Source of the DNA: Phoebastria nigripes | Taxonomy: Eukaryota; Chordata; Aves; Procellariiformes; Diomedeidae | Assembly (NCBI GenBank): GCA_035582835.1 | Contig: JAYKAV010003443.1 | Coordinates: forward strand, 355,688 to 419,687 | Reading direction: 5' to 3' | Length of the DNA: 64,000 bases | Part shown: positions 36,123 through 47,700 of the stretch, in pieces | Layout: each line of letters opens with the position of its first letter | Numbering within the stretch: the stretch's first letter is position 1 | Notes under the pieces: model-generated | What the model was told of the DNA's origin: nothing | The model's input: the letters and a program-made list of their open reading frames with translations, nothing else | The model's database searches: none | Made by a program: the position numbers and the translations under genes

Positions 36123-37296
36123 TGAAGTACAATGCACTTTATTTCTGGTTTGGTGGGTGGATAGCAAATGTGAGAAGGTGAAATGGATTGAATACTTCAA
36201 TCTATTTGCTGGCATGTACTGGGGTACCTCGCTGCACCCAGAAACTTCAATGCACAGTATAAATACAATATCTTTAATCCTTATGTTATCTACTTAAATA
36301 TACCTACCCTTCCAATCATCCTTGAACAGAGACAGGTTTCTGATGTTATTTTTTTCTGAATATTTTCCTATTGTATAATCTCTTGAATGTATTTAGCCAT
36401 GTTTTTTTTTTTCTGAGTAGGTTTGGATGTCTGCAAAACATTAAGAAATACAAAGTTTCAGTACAGGTTTAACATGGTTTGCTTAATAAGAGAATAAATC
36501 AGTCCTTAGGGTTGAAAGACTTCTTTAAAACTCCAGTGGACATTTAATTCTGTCAAATAGTCCTGCTGCAAAACAGCAGAAGTATTTTCTACAGTTTTAT
36601 GGAGCAGATACATAACGAGACTCTTTCATTACACAATTGGTAGCACAAATTCTAGAGTAAAATGACTAAGTCAATTTCTCACCAGACATTTCTGATGTAG
36701 CTTTGTTACGATTGATGTCAGCCTCCTGTCATTTCTTTTCTTCTTGCTTTCATCAGAATATGCATATAAAGAGTATGGAAGTATTTCCCTCTAGACCTCT
36801 AGGATTTTACAAAAACTTTCTGTCTGAAGCTAGGAATGTGACATAGCATTCAATCAATCCTTTCAAAGATATGTAATTTCCTTAGTATGTGGAAAGATTT
36901 CACTTGTGAGTGGAAAGAAATTGAATTGCCTTATTTCCTTATTCTAAATTCCAATCTCAAGTAGTTTTCTCTATTAGATCCGTCTTAATTTTTAAAGTAT
37001 AATTATCTCAAAAGAATTTATTTATTTTTACAAATACAAAATGAATTTTAGCATGAAAAATTAACTCTGCGTAAAGCGAGAATTCAATTTCCAATGTAGT
37101 ATTACTTCCAAGGTAATTTTTTTAAAGGAAATACGACACTTTAGAATGGAAATCTACATAGTTACACAGGCGTGTTAAAAACGACCAGCATTTTTCTGAA
37201 TGTTGCAAAACAGTTCAGTTCTTCCAATGTTAAACCATAAAGTGCATCACGTTACAAACTGTGCGAACAACATTGGGAGTAGCTAACCTTTCCAAA
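36123..37296. other. AT-rich non-coding sequence
   Basis: I see no gene or repeat signature. It is unique AT-rich sequence between the decamer array and CR1 copy C. Confidence 0.65.
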
Positions 37297-37361
37297 AGTA
37301 AGATTGCTGATGATATGTGGTATGATAGTGCCGGGTCCTGCACTTCGGTCACAACAACCCC

Positions 37362-38014
37362 ATGCAAAGCTACAGGCTTGGGGAAAAGTGGCTGGAAAGC
37401 TGCCTGTCGGAAAAGGACCTGNGGGTGCTGGTTGACGGCTGGCTGAATGTGAGCCAGCAGTGTGCCAAGGTGGCCAAGGTGGCCAAGGTGGCCAACAGCA
37501 TCCTGGCCTGTATCAGAAATAGTGTGGCCAGCAGGAGTAGGGAGGTGATTGTGCCCCTGTACTTGGCACTGGTGAGGCCGCACCTCGAATACTGTGTTCA
37601 GTTTTGGGCCCCTCACTACAAAAGGACATTGAGTTGCTGGAGCGTGTCCAGAGAAGGGCAACGAAGCTGGTGAAGGGTCTGGAGAACAAGTCTTATGAGG
37701 AGCGGCTGAGGGAACTGNGNNTGTTTAGNCTGGAGAAGAGGAGGCTGAGGGGAGACCTTATCGTGCTCTACAACTACCTGAAAGGAGGTTGCAGNGAGGT
37801 GGGTGTNGGTCTCTTCTNCCAAGNAACTAGCGATAGGACGAGAGGAAATGGCCTCAAGTTGCNCCAGGGGAGGTTTAGATTGGACATTAGGAAAAATTTC
37901 TTCACCGAAAGGGNTGTCAAGCATTGGAACAGGCTGCCCAGGGAAGTGGTTGAGTCACCATCCCCGGAGGTATTTAAAAAACGTATAGATGTGGCGCTTA
38001 GAGACATGGTTTAG
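37362..38014 (+). pseudogene. CR1 ORF2 C-terminal region, frameshifted (copy C)
   Basis: The first part (37362-37617) reads [57 protein letters not shown] and [17 protein letters not shown] single base is missing where the family has CACTACAAGAAGGAC (here CACTACAAAAGGAC, about 37613-37626). The frame then shifts, and the CR1 reading continues in another frame as [20 protein letters not shown] to a VALRDMV-stop end at 38014. [11 protein letters not shown] reflects three tandem 9-base GCCAAGGTG units where the usual CR1 has fewer. This is the tail of ORF2 only, with no catalytic residues, hence inactive. Confidence 0.9.
37463..37491 (+). repeat. Three tandem 9-base units (GCCAAGGTG) within CR1 copy C
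   Basis: The unit GCCAAGGTG is repeated three times in register, so the protein would read AKV-AKV-AKV. It looks like a slippage expansion within or after insertion of copy C. Confidence 0.8.
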
Positions 38015-38097
38015 TGGGCACGGTGGTGTTGGGTTGACAGTTGGACTCGATGATCTTAGAGGTCCTTTCCAACCTTAATGAGTCTATGATTCTATGA

Positions 38098-40989
38098 TGA
38101 TAGTGTTTGTCCAGCAGTAAGAATNGGTCTTCTTTGGAAGGATTATCAGGTTTGGAGGTTAGTACACATAGTTATCTTCCCATTCATTTCCTTCTCTTCC
38201 TTTTGTTCCAGCTGATTACCACAATCTTTCCATTTGTTGAATGGATAGGATGGTACTTATTTTGTAAAATATTTTGAAAATTTTGAAGTGTTAAATGTTG
38301 AAATGTAACTCTAGACTTTTTTCCAGTGGGGGTGAAAAAAAGTTGCAGTGACTTAATCTATTTTGTTGAAAAGCAAGGTATGTGGGTGTGCTAAAGAAGG
38401 AATAAACCCAGTAGCTAAGAAGCATATACATCACAATCCTTCATTCTCACTGCTTTGCCTATCCCTTTCCTGTCTGAAATTCACTATCATCTCCTGAACA
38501 GATGCCCTCCACCTTCTCCAACTTTTCTCATGTTCCTAAGGAAAGAGGTGCATATAGGAATAAGGAGTCCAAGAGCAGCAGTCTGGAAAGTCTTATTTCA
38601 AGATTTACAAAGTTAATACGAAGTGCATCAGGCTAGAGAAGCTGTCATCACGCTGAGCAGAACTCAGTCATGATTTGTCACTTGAGAGCTCTCATCGCAT
38701 CATGTTGAATCAGTTCATAGATTTCATGCTTTCAACCTGATAAATCTTGTAGTATACATGATACATAAATCTGTAGTATAATGTACAGATGCCACCTTCA
38801 TCCTGAGAGCTTATGCAAGTTATCACGAACCGGTTTCATATCTTCGGAAGTATCACCAAATTGCTTAACTGAATGCAGCGTGTTGAATCCATCATCTTAA
38901 CCAATGGTAAGAGACAGATGCCAAACAACAAATATTTATTGTGTGTGTGTGGAAAGTAATAATTAGAAATACCCTAGGTATTTTGGACAAGGGAGAAAAA
39001 GAAACCAAAAATAATCCCCAGCTTATAGATGCAGGGAATAAATTTGTGTGAAACTGTTAGCAGTGACAAGTAAGAAGGAAGATGAAAAGGTTCAGGAAAA
39101 AGAAAGTTTTTGTTCTGGCTGCAATTCCTTACCTGACCTCTAAGACAAAGAAGGTAAAATCTTGGACTGACTGGAAATATGTGGTGTAGTGACTCATTAT
39201 ATGAGGACACCACCATTTCCTTTTGAGTAAATAGCAGGAGCTATTTAGCATGGTAACCAGGTAAACTTATTTTAAGGATCATCACTTTCCACAAACAGTG
39301 AACTTTTATGCTTTCTACTTCTCTAAACAACACTTGGTCCATGAAATCCCTTGACTGTAAAAGGTTGACTTAATGTATAATTCAAAATGTAAAGAAACAC
39401 CCCTTTTCAACTAGAAACTATTACTATCAGAGTGTTGTGGCACAGTGATTATGTGATGTCATCATTTATAAAATAAGTTGCATATATCAATATTTCCCAG
39501 TGTTCATAAATGAATAGAAGATTGTTTTCAAAAGGATACATAAAAATGTTTAATGTATTTCACTTTTCAAGTGTATGGACCAGAGGGGCACATATGTGTT
39601 TGATCTATTGATTTCTGAGTTTATCTATGCATTAATAATAGTCATCTATGGAGGCTGCAAAAGATTTGGCCTACTGTGGAGATACGTCTTCCTTTAAGAA
39701 TTTGCCTATATACCTTATCGCTAATCTGGGGAAGAGGTTGAAAACAACATTTTGCCTCCTAAAGGACTGACATATTTTTATTCTTTTATGTGGGGAAGAA
39801 CACATTAAAAATTATTCGTGTCTTCACTATACATCTGAATCAAGAAAGAAATAACAAAATCAGTAGGAATGTTACATAACAGAAATATTCTCTTTGACTT
39901 CTACCTGGTGAGATCTTGGTTTACCATGCAAACAGTGTGTGGTGTCTTCTATGTGCACTGACTTTTATAATATCAGAGATTACTTAGAAGTAAAAAAAAA
40001 AAAAAATTCCAATGATTTAGACTGTTTTAACATTTACGTTTATATTTAATGAAATAAAATTGTATTTATTCAATTCTATTAAAACTGGGAAACAGTTTTA
40101 ATCCCTTTGATGACTCAACACCTTCATATCAAAAGACTGACTAGTACCAGATTGAGAATTATTTTTAATATGTTACTGTAGGAGCTGCAAATAATTCAGC
40201 CATGGCTGCTTTGTTTTATTTATACGTTTTTGTTTTTCATAGCCTTACTATTTATGTTAAAGAGCTGGAAAGGGAAAGAGGAGATGAGAAAACATGAAAT
40301 TAATTATTGGGTAATACATCCACTGTCAGCTTCCTTTCTGTTTGGAAAGCAAGCAAATAAACAATATGCTAATTTCTCCCACTCCTGCCTTGTATTCTAA
40401 AGGTTGGACAGTTTTCTAGAAGTTGACCATCTTTTGTTAAATTTTTCTTTCCCAAGGTCTCTCTTCTGCCTGCTTTCATTGTTTGTTCATGTCCCCAGGT
40501 CCCAAGGTTCAGCGTTAGTTCAAAAAATCCCACTTAAATCTGTTTTCTCACAGACTGTAAATGTTATCCAGCTCTAATAAGTCCCTGGAGTGCTACAGTA
40601 TTTTTTCAACATATGTTTGTAGCATCCTATATGGATGAATTCAGATACTATCAACCTTTTGATTAATACATTGTGCTTATAAGTTGTTCTAATTGTTCTT
40701 AATTTTATCTCCGTAATTGATCTTAATTGATCTCCATACTGTTGTATGAACTGTAGATTGGCATGGAACCATGGTATTATATTTCATATAAAGATTTGTA
40801 TGTTTTAAGCCTAGTAGGGACTATTAAAATCAATTTTGAGCTTATGCATAGTGCACGTCAAATAAACACTGCATCAGATTTTTGATTGAACTTAGAACAC
40901 AACCTCTAGAAAGATATACTTTCTAGATTTAAGATTCTGCTGAGTGGGGGATTTGCTTTGTGATTTATTACCATCACTGGAAAAACCCT
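38098..40989. other. AT-rich non-coding sequence
   Basis: No gene is supported. A short (GT)5 lies near 38940-38951 and a 15-base poly-A at 39992-40006. Part of 40380-40980 may be further decayed LINE sequence but shows no firm anchor. Confidence 0.6.
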
Positions 40990-41510
40990 TTAGTAATACT
41001 TCTGGTTTAACCAGAGAACCATCGGTTGTCAGTCACTTGATCTTGCTATAACTTTTTCTTCAGACTAAAGAGCTATCTATCATCAAAAGTCTTTTTTCCT
41101 CATACTTGTGTTAATATACCATAATCAAATTGTCTCCCAAACTAACCTTGGACAGATGAAGTAGAGTAAAAGAACTAAACTCTTCAGTCTGTAAATCAGA
41201 ATTTCTGATTCTCAAATCATTCTGATGGCTTTTTTTTCCCCCTTCCAAATAATTTCTAATTTGTGAACTTCCTTTCTGTATTGTAGGTACTATGCTCCAG
41301 CAAACGTCTTATGGACTTGTTTATCCACCTCAGCAGAACATACTATCCACCTAATTTGACTTAATATTCCCTTCTCTACAGTTTCAGCTTGACCTTTGCC
41401 TTCTCAAAAGAGTATTTCAACAGCAGTATCTATAAACAGGACATCTAAGACATTTTCCAAATCAGTATGCAAGATAACAGTCTCCCTTTCTATAAGGGTG
41501 ACTTCCATTA
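40990..41510 (-). mobile_element. Decayed CR1-type LINE 3' region, minus strand
   Basis: On the plus strand the order CATCAAAAGTCTTTTTTCCTC, ATATACCATAATCAAATTGTC, AAGAACTAAACTCTTCAGTC, CAAATCATTCTGATGGC, CTTCCAAATAATTTCTAATT and GGTACTATGCTCCAGCAA matches the reversed 3' part of old CR1/L3-like LINEs. In those, corresponding blocks read like 'actaaatagattgagctcttt', 'aatcattcttgtggctc' and 'accagaactg'. Divergence is heavy and no frame survives. The order of anchors is the main evidence, and the edges are approximate. Confidence 0.55.
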
Positions 41511-44500
41511 CATCTTAGTCTGTTTACGCAACTGTAGCTACAGCGGTAAGAAAGTGTGAAAGGTGCATGGTAAATTCAGAGCTGACCTTCAAACATGACT
41601 CAATAGTTATACTTCCTAGGCAAGCTTCCAAAATCTTTCCTTAGGCAAGACATACAGCAATCTAAAAATATATATTTGGCTAAGATTTGTAGTATTCTTA
41701 AAGTTCAAGCCTTTTCATGATACCTGTATGTAAGAAAGTGCGGAATAAGAAAAAGCAGGCAAATTCTCACGTACACGTGTCATGTTTTGAAGCGTAAAAA
41801 AAAAAAGGATATGCAGACATGCGACTTGATTTTTTCTTTGTTTTCCTAGTAATACAAAGGAGTATCTCTGGAATATATCCTGCTTCATACATATTGCTAG
41901 GCTTTTCTTTTGACAGCTGTTCTGGGCAATTCACCATCCTTTTCCATACACTTTGCTTTTCCAATGAGTTTCAGAGCAGACCAGCTGTCAGAGAAAGAGG
42001 CTTGCAAACACCACAAGACTACAAGAACTTTTTTCTGTGCTTGATTTAGAGACCAGGTCTGCTTCTTCAAAGTTATCTTTGTACCTTATTGGATGGAATA
42101 TATTTGAAAGACTATTTGATAACAGTTAAATGGACCCTTGTTTTTAATGAGGTATTGTAAAGATTAGAAAAATAAAAAATTAAAGAAAAAAAAAATTCCA
42201 GTTTCAAACTCTTGGGACAATTAAAAATTAGGGAAAATAATTCTTTCTCTTCCTTTTCCTCATTTCACTGTTCTTTGAAACTTCCATTTTTTGATTACTT
42301 TCATCCATTCATGAAGTAGTGCGTAATGGCAGGAGATTCCCACATAGGAAGGGCAAAACAATTACAATAAACTATTCAGAAAGTGAAACAAAAAGTTTGA
42401 GTCTTAGAAAAAGACCTTTTCTTAACTCAAAAAGTAATGGAAAATCATAGCTTGTTTAAAAAAGAAAAAAAACCCCAACAACACACAACAAACTGTTGCC
42501 CCCGCCCCCTCTTTTTTTTTTTGCTACTTTTTATCACTTTTTAGTCCTGGTTCAGGACTGTTGAATAACAATTATTGAATAACTTGCCTAAACAAAAGAG
42601 GAATACAAGAGTAAGAATAGAAACTGGGCAGCAGCGTAATTTATTCTTCCCTTCTGCCTTCCTACATATTCACTAACCCACCAAACTTGGCATCTGAAGA
42701 GGGAGTAACGCTCCTCTGTTCTCTTCTATACTGCTTTGCCACTAAAAAAAGGACATAGTAGGGAAGGTGGACTTTTGGGTTCGAAGAGTTAAGTTAATTT
42801 CTTTTCTGGACTGGTCTATGAACAGAATAAGTTTTGTTCCCTTCTTTACCCAGGCTATCTGATAAACCATAGCCTGGCTGTAACTAATAGTATACAGTGT
42901 TGCCATAAAGAATTACCTAATCTTTTAGCAGTAGATACAAATCAAGCTTGTATTTCCTAAATCCAGATTTCTTCTTACTCACTTTGCACTGTTGGTATCT
43001 AAACCATATTTAGCATAATTATTCCTCTTAATTATTCTATTTAATTGACACACTTATTCATCAGATAGAAGAAAAAAAATCATTTTTTACTTTATGGCAT
43101 TGTTTCAAATCCCTGCTCTCTATGCATGTAATGTAAATCTTTCTCGTTTAATCTCTTTGAAGCAAGCCCTAAAGAAGTATTGTATCTTAATGCTATTCCT
43201 CACTAATAATTATTTTATAAACCTCTGCTTCATTCTAGAAGAATTAGTTGAATTCCCCCTGTAATGACAGTGATGCAAACAGTAAGATCTCACTTTCAGC
43301 AAAATCAAATGTATCTCTTAGGAACACATTCTGTAAGTGTCCATCCTGATTAATGTGTTACTGTTTGATCTAGTTTTTTTTTCCTCCTTTAAACAATCCA
43401 CCACCCTCCATATCTTCAAACACACAAGACCCTTAGAATGTCAAGTTCCTCAGGATATCGGGCTAATCAGAATTATATTGAATTCTTAGGGGAAAAAAAA
43501 GTACTTCTGCTAAACAATAAATATCTAATTTTTTTTTTCACCCTCTCATAAATATGAAATAAGGAATTAAACAAGGATGAACATACAATCAGCCTGATGC
43601 GGGTACCATTTTTCTCACATAAAATTACACTCTCTTTTTGTATGAGTGAAGGCTGATTTGAGATGGATGAAGTGCAACGGAAAGAACTCAACAAGGGAGC
43701 AAGGCATAAATTGTTTCGCTTTAATTTGGCCAATGGAAGTGAGCGTAAAAAACTGTTATTTACTGTCCATTATTCAAACTTATTAAATGAAACAGCTGTC
43801 ACTATTTTTCTATGCCTCCACTGCAATCAATAAAGCTCTTCTAGACCTTGGATCTAGAGGATGGATGTCAGAGGTACCCCTATAACACAGCGCAAGGAAT
43901 GTGTTTTACAAAGAAGTCCTTCATGTAAACACTCTCCTTTCTCTTTGCTCACTTCATTGTAAAAATAGCATATTACAGACATCCTTTCCTTTACATCCCC
44001 CACATCAGAGTTATTTTTAATCTTGAAAGCACAGACTATAATTTAAAAAGAAGCTCAACTTAGTCTCCTAAATCTATACTTGGTTTTCATATTTATAATT
44101 TTATAAATTTTGTATGCATATAAATTTGCACACCTGTATGCACGTATATGAATTATATACACATATACATGTAAAACAAATTTCTATATAAAAAAAAGTA
44201 AATTGGAAACTAGGGAAATTTCTCCATAGATAATGCATGCATAGATATGCTTAATTACACACCAGCTGAATACACTTTGAATACAAAGCAGCTCTCACTT
44301 GAATTAATACTTCTCCTTTTGAAATCAATGTAAGTCACTGAGTGAACATCTGTCTTGAACATCAAGTCATTCAAAGATATGTAGATCTGAACCTAAGAAG
44401 CTATCATTAAATGTGTACTTTTTAAAGCACGTCCAGCCCACAGTGAACTTATCTCTCAATTTAAACAATAAAATTAGGTAATGTGAGATATTCTGAAATA

Positions 44501-44669
44501 CTTCTTTAAGCAGTTTCACACTCCTTTCATTCTGATAATGTTCTTATTATCTACGGCACCCATAAAGATTATATTGAAGATAAGAAAAATAAAACTAGGT
44601 GTTTCTGTGATAATGAATGACTCAAGGCACAGTAAAGACCTCCTTATTTCTTTTAAAGAGGCAACCAGG
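41511..44669. other. AT-rich non-coding sequence
   Basis: I see no gene or clear repeat family. Frames of 65-86 codons at 41767-42049 and 43473-43733 are short and carry no recognisable motif. A/C-rich and T-rich low-complexity sequence lies at 42455-42525. Confidence 0.65.
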
Positions 44670-44686
44670 TTTTTTTTTTTGTTTTN

Positions 44687-44736
<50 letters not shown>
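44670..44736 (-). repeat. Poly-T tract (about 67 bases)
   Basis: The run is almost all T, interrupted only by one G and one N near the left end. On the minus strand it reads as poly-A. No processed gene copy or target-site duplication was recognised beside it. The length may be an assembly estimate, since such runs are poorly resolved. Confidence 0.85.
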
Positions 44737-44739
<3 letters not shown>

Positions 44740-47700
44740 TTATTTCCTTATATGAGAGAAGTACACAGCCAAAGAAAGAAGAAACAAGCAAATAAGGCAT
44801 TTGTGACCACTGTAAATACTACAGTCTTTGTTTTTAAGCAGTATTCAACCTTAGTTTTTTTCCTGTGTCATTGCAATATTACATGTATAATCTAGAAACA
44901 AGCTTCCATAGACAACAACGGGTTCTTCATTATATTTGTACATAGAATAGGGATGTAATTTCTGCCTAAATGTCAAGCACACCGTGTGCATTAGTTTCAG
45001 CATTGTCAGTCTGCTGTCTTGCAAGCAGCGATGGAACTATCACTCAGGACTAGTTCCAGTAGTATCAGACACACAAAAAAGCACACTAGGTAGCAAAAAG
45101 CTGATAAATATTTCTCCTCCTATGACCATACATAGTTACTTCTACTCTTTCTATGCCCGCAGCATTAGGATTTTGTGGATTTATAAAAGACTTCATAAAA
45201 CTTAAATTATACCAGCCAACTTTGTTGTAATTTGAAAGGTCTACATTTTAGTATTTCAACACTGAATTGATTGAAATACTATCTAGAAAGAAATTTCCAA
45301 AGGGTAGATGGTAAAAGAAGCTGTGAGCATAAGTTTGTCTCAAGGGGTTTCTGTTCTGTGAGTCTTTATTTCTCCATCTTCTGATTCCTCATACCTTGTT
45401 TTATCTTGGTTACAGAAATACAGAAGAACTTAAAAGTTCCTAAATCTTTTATCCTCAACCAGTTCATAAGCATTCTATCAAGGTTGCTTAAAACACCATC
45501 TTTAAAGTTTCTTTTGCTACACGAAGAGCATAAGATAACTTTGAGGATAGAGAGGGTCATAATATTTTCAGCAAAAGTAGACCTTGGCAAAAGTGAAATT
45601 CTAGGAACAGCTCAAGAAGATTTCAGAAACTGATATGCATTACATTACAGACTGACATTTGGCCTGGGTTTAAGCAGTAGATGACCCACCATTACACAGA
45701 CTGACCCAGGTCATCTTCAAGGGTTAACAATGAGTGCCAATCACAAACCACTGGACAAGACCAGTGCCCTCCTGTGTGAGTGACTAGGATTTAACTATGT
45801 GGAATGAAATCAGAGACCTACAGAAGCAGGAACACAGTGTGGAGGGGAAATTCACAGCATCATGTTGAAGTGGAGACCAGAGCCACCTCCTAGGANGCAG
45901 AGGGAGAAAGGAGAGCAGGCTTCAGTTTTGCTCTGCAAGTCTGTGTGGAGACTGCAGGACTACATAGGGGGATCCACTGAGGTGGAAAAAAACACAAAAA
46001 GGCTCAATCCATATTGAATAGGGAAATATTGGAGAGGTTTGTTTTCATTCCAACACAGAACAGAAACAAGAACCTTGAAAACTGCAGTGAAACTGAATTG
46101 TTCTCTGGACACCTTTGATTCAGGGGCTGCTTTTTCAGCAATATCACAATTAAATTGTCATCAGATGAACACCTTACCCAGATCAGATGTTGTAGGAGAC
46201 AGAGTTATTATTTCTGTTCTCAGCAGAAATAAACTACAGGAGTTCTTGTATTGTTACATCCCCTCTACAGGGTTTTTTGGTTTTGTTTTAATTTTGTGCT
46301 ATTTTTTTAAGACAGTTCTTAAATTTATAAGTCCTGGAAAAAAAAAAAAAAAAAGAAAAAATTAATAATAATAATTTCTGTACAGGGTGCTTTTTTGTGG
46401 GAGCTATGACTGCAAAAGAGCTTCTACACTAATCATGTGCTGATTTGTAAGTTTTCTGAGTTTCTATGTACACAGTTTCCAAAAGTGTTGTTAAATCACT
46501 ATTGACTCTAACAGAAGCACAGTTATGCTAGTGATCACTTAACTTGCTCCTTTGGTTTTCTCACCAGAGGTTTTTTGCTGTTACCTGAATTTTCCACATT
46601 TTTTGCTCAACTTTCTTTCAATGGAAGTTCTTAGATGTGTTTGATAACACATCTAACATATGTCTGTTCTTTGGAAAATGTTTCTAAAATTAAGACTACC
46701 TAATTCACTGGTGAAGACATCTTTTGATTATTAGATGTATTTCTAAGAACTTTTAAGCAATTAATAACTAGAAAAATTAAGAATTTACACTAGATATATT
46801 TTCCAGGTTATATATCCTTGAAATGATTTTACATTACTGGTGTATTAACAAACGTATTACACTAGCAAGAATTAGAATCATTTAAAATTCTAGATCTCCA
46901 TTGGCCTCATTGTTTCAAAGTCAGTTGTTAGAAAAAATTATACATGGACATACCTTAGGTTTCCAAATTAAATATTCGGAATACTAAGCTGCAGAATTCT
47001 GTTTGGTCATTTCAGAGCTACTAATTACCATTTTATTGATAGATTGGTTCCTCTAGTCCAATTGACCTACCTACTTTCTTCGGCTAACTGTTAAGGTGAG
47101 ACTCTGCTTTCTCAGAGTGAATATGCGTTACTGTTTCCAGAAGGTGTCATTTATACCCAGGGGCAAATATAGGACTGTATTGATTGACAACTTCTCTTAA
47201 AAATATGGATTTTAAAATATACTGTTATTCAACTAGTCTCCTGTAAGCTGTAAGAGCTGTTTTCATTTGCACTGGTTAGCTTTCAATCAATTTGCTAATT
47301 CATAACTATGTTTCTCCCTGCCTTCATTAAAGCACACACACAAACCTGCTTGATATTCGCTTTTGCTCTTTTTGTTTGCTTGTTTGTTTGTAAGATATAA
47401 ACCTTTTGAATTACTAGGTTATTACATTAGCTTTTTAAAAGAAATTGAGCTCTAGACTTAGACTTAAAAATAATTTATATTTATGTGGGGGGATACATAA
47501 TTACACAGTATATAGATAATGTAATCAGATCTCAAGAAATATGCACTGTGGTGAGCAAATATTTGCTACTCAAGAGCTATCTATTACATTCATTGGGTTG
47601 GTGGTCTTTTCATATTGATATCTCTGTAGAACCTGAGATTTTCATCTTCACATACACACAAAAGCCCCACTGACTTTTATATACAGAGTGTAAATGCATA

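Larger units (their letters stand above)
37327..38097 (+). mobile_element. CR1 LINE retrotransposon copy C, 5'-truncated
   Basis: This plus-strand CR1 starts inside ORF2 at AGTGCCGGGTCCTGCACTT and runs through the ORF2 C-terminus, the stop at about 38014, a 3' UTR with GATGATCTTAGAGGTCCTTT, and terminal repeats (TCTATGATTCTATGATGAT). About a dozen Ns fall within it or at its edge. A possible extra CR1 scrap just upstream (37297-37316, AGTAAGATTGCTGATGATAT) resembles the SKFADDT-coding region and may belong to the same insertion with an internal deletion. It has a one-base frameshift and one extra 9-base unit. Confidence 0.95.

Noticed and set aside
37230..37661. 143-codon minus-strand frame
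   Set aside because: Antisense of CR1 copy C; the real coding strand is plus and matches known ORF2 blocks.
44538..44895. Open frames with a poly-phenylalanine centre
   Set aside because: They are made by the 67-base poly-T; the flanks show no coding character.
45660..46020. Less AT-rich patch considered as an LTR or old repeat
   Set aside because: No TG...CA ends, no primer-binding or poly-A signal arrangement, and no matching second copy in the window.
46039..46365. 108-codon frame ending in a lysine run
   Set aside because: The C-terminus is translated poly-A and the rest has no family resemblance.
46266..46388. TACAGGGT at 46266-46273 and again at 46381-46388, around a poly-A run, as a possible target-site duplication
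   Set aside because: The poly-A does not touch the second repeat and no retrocopy body is recognisable; an 8-base match is easily due to chance.
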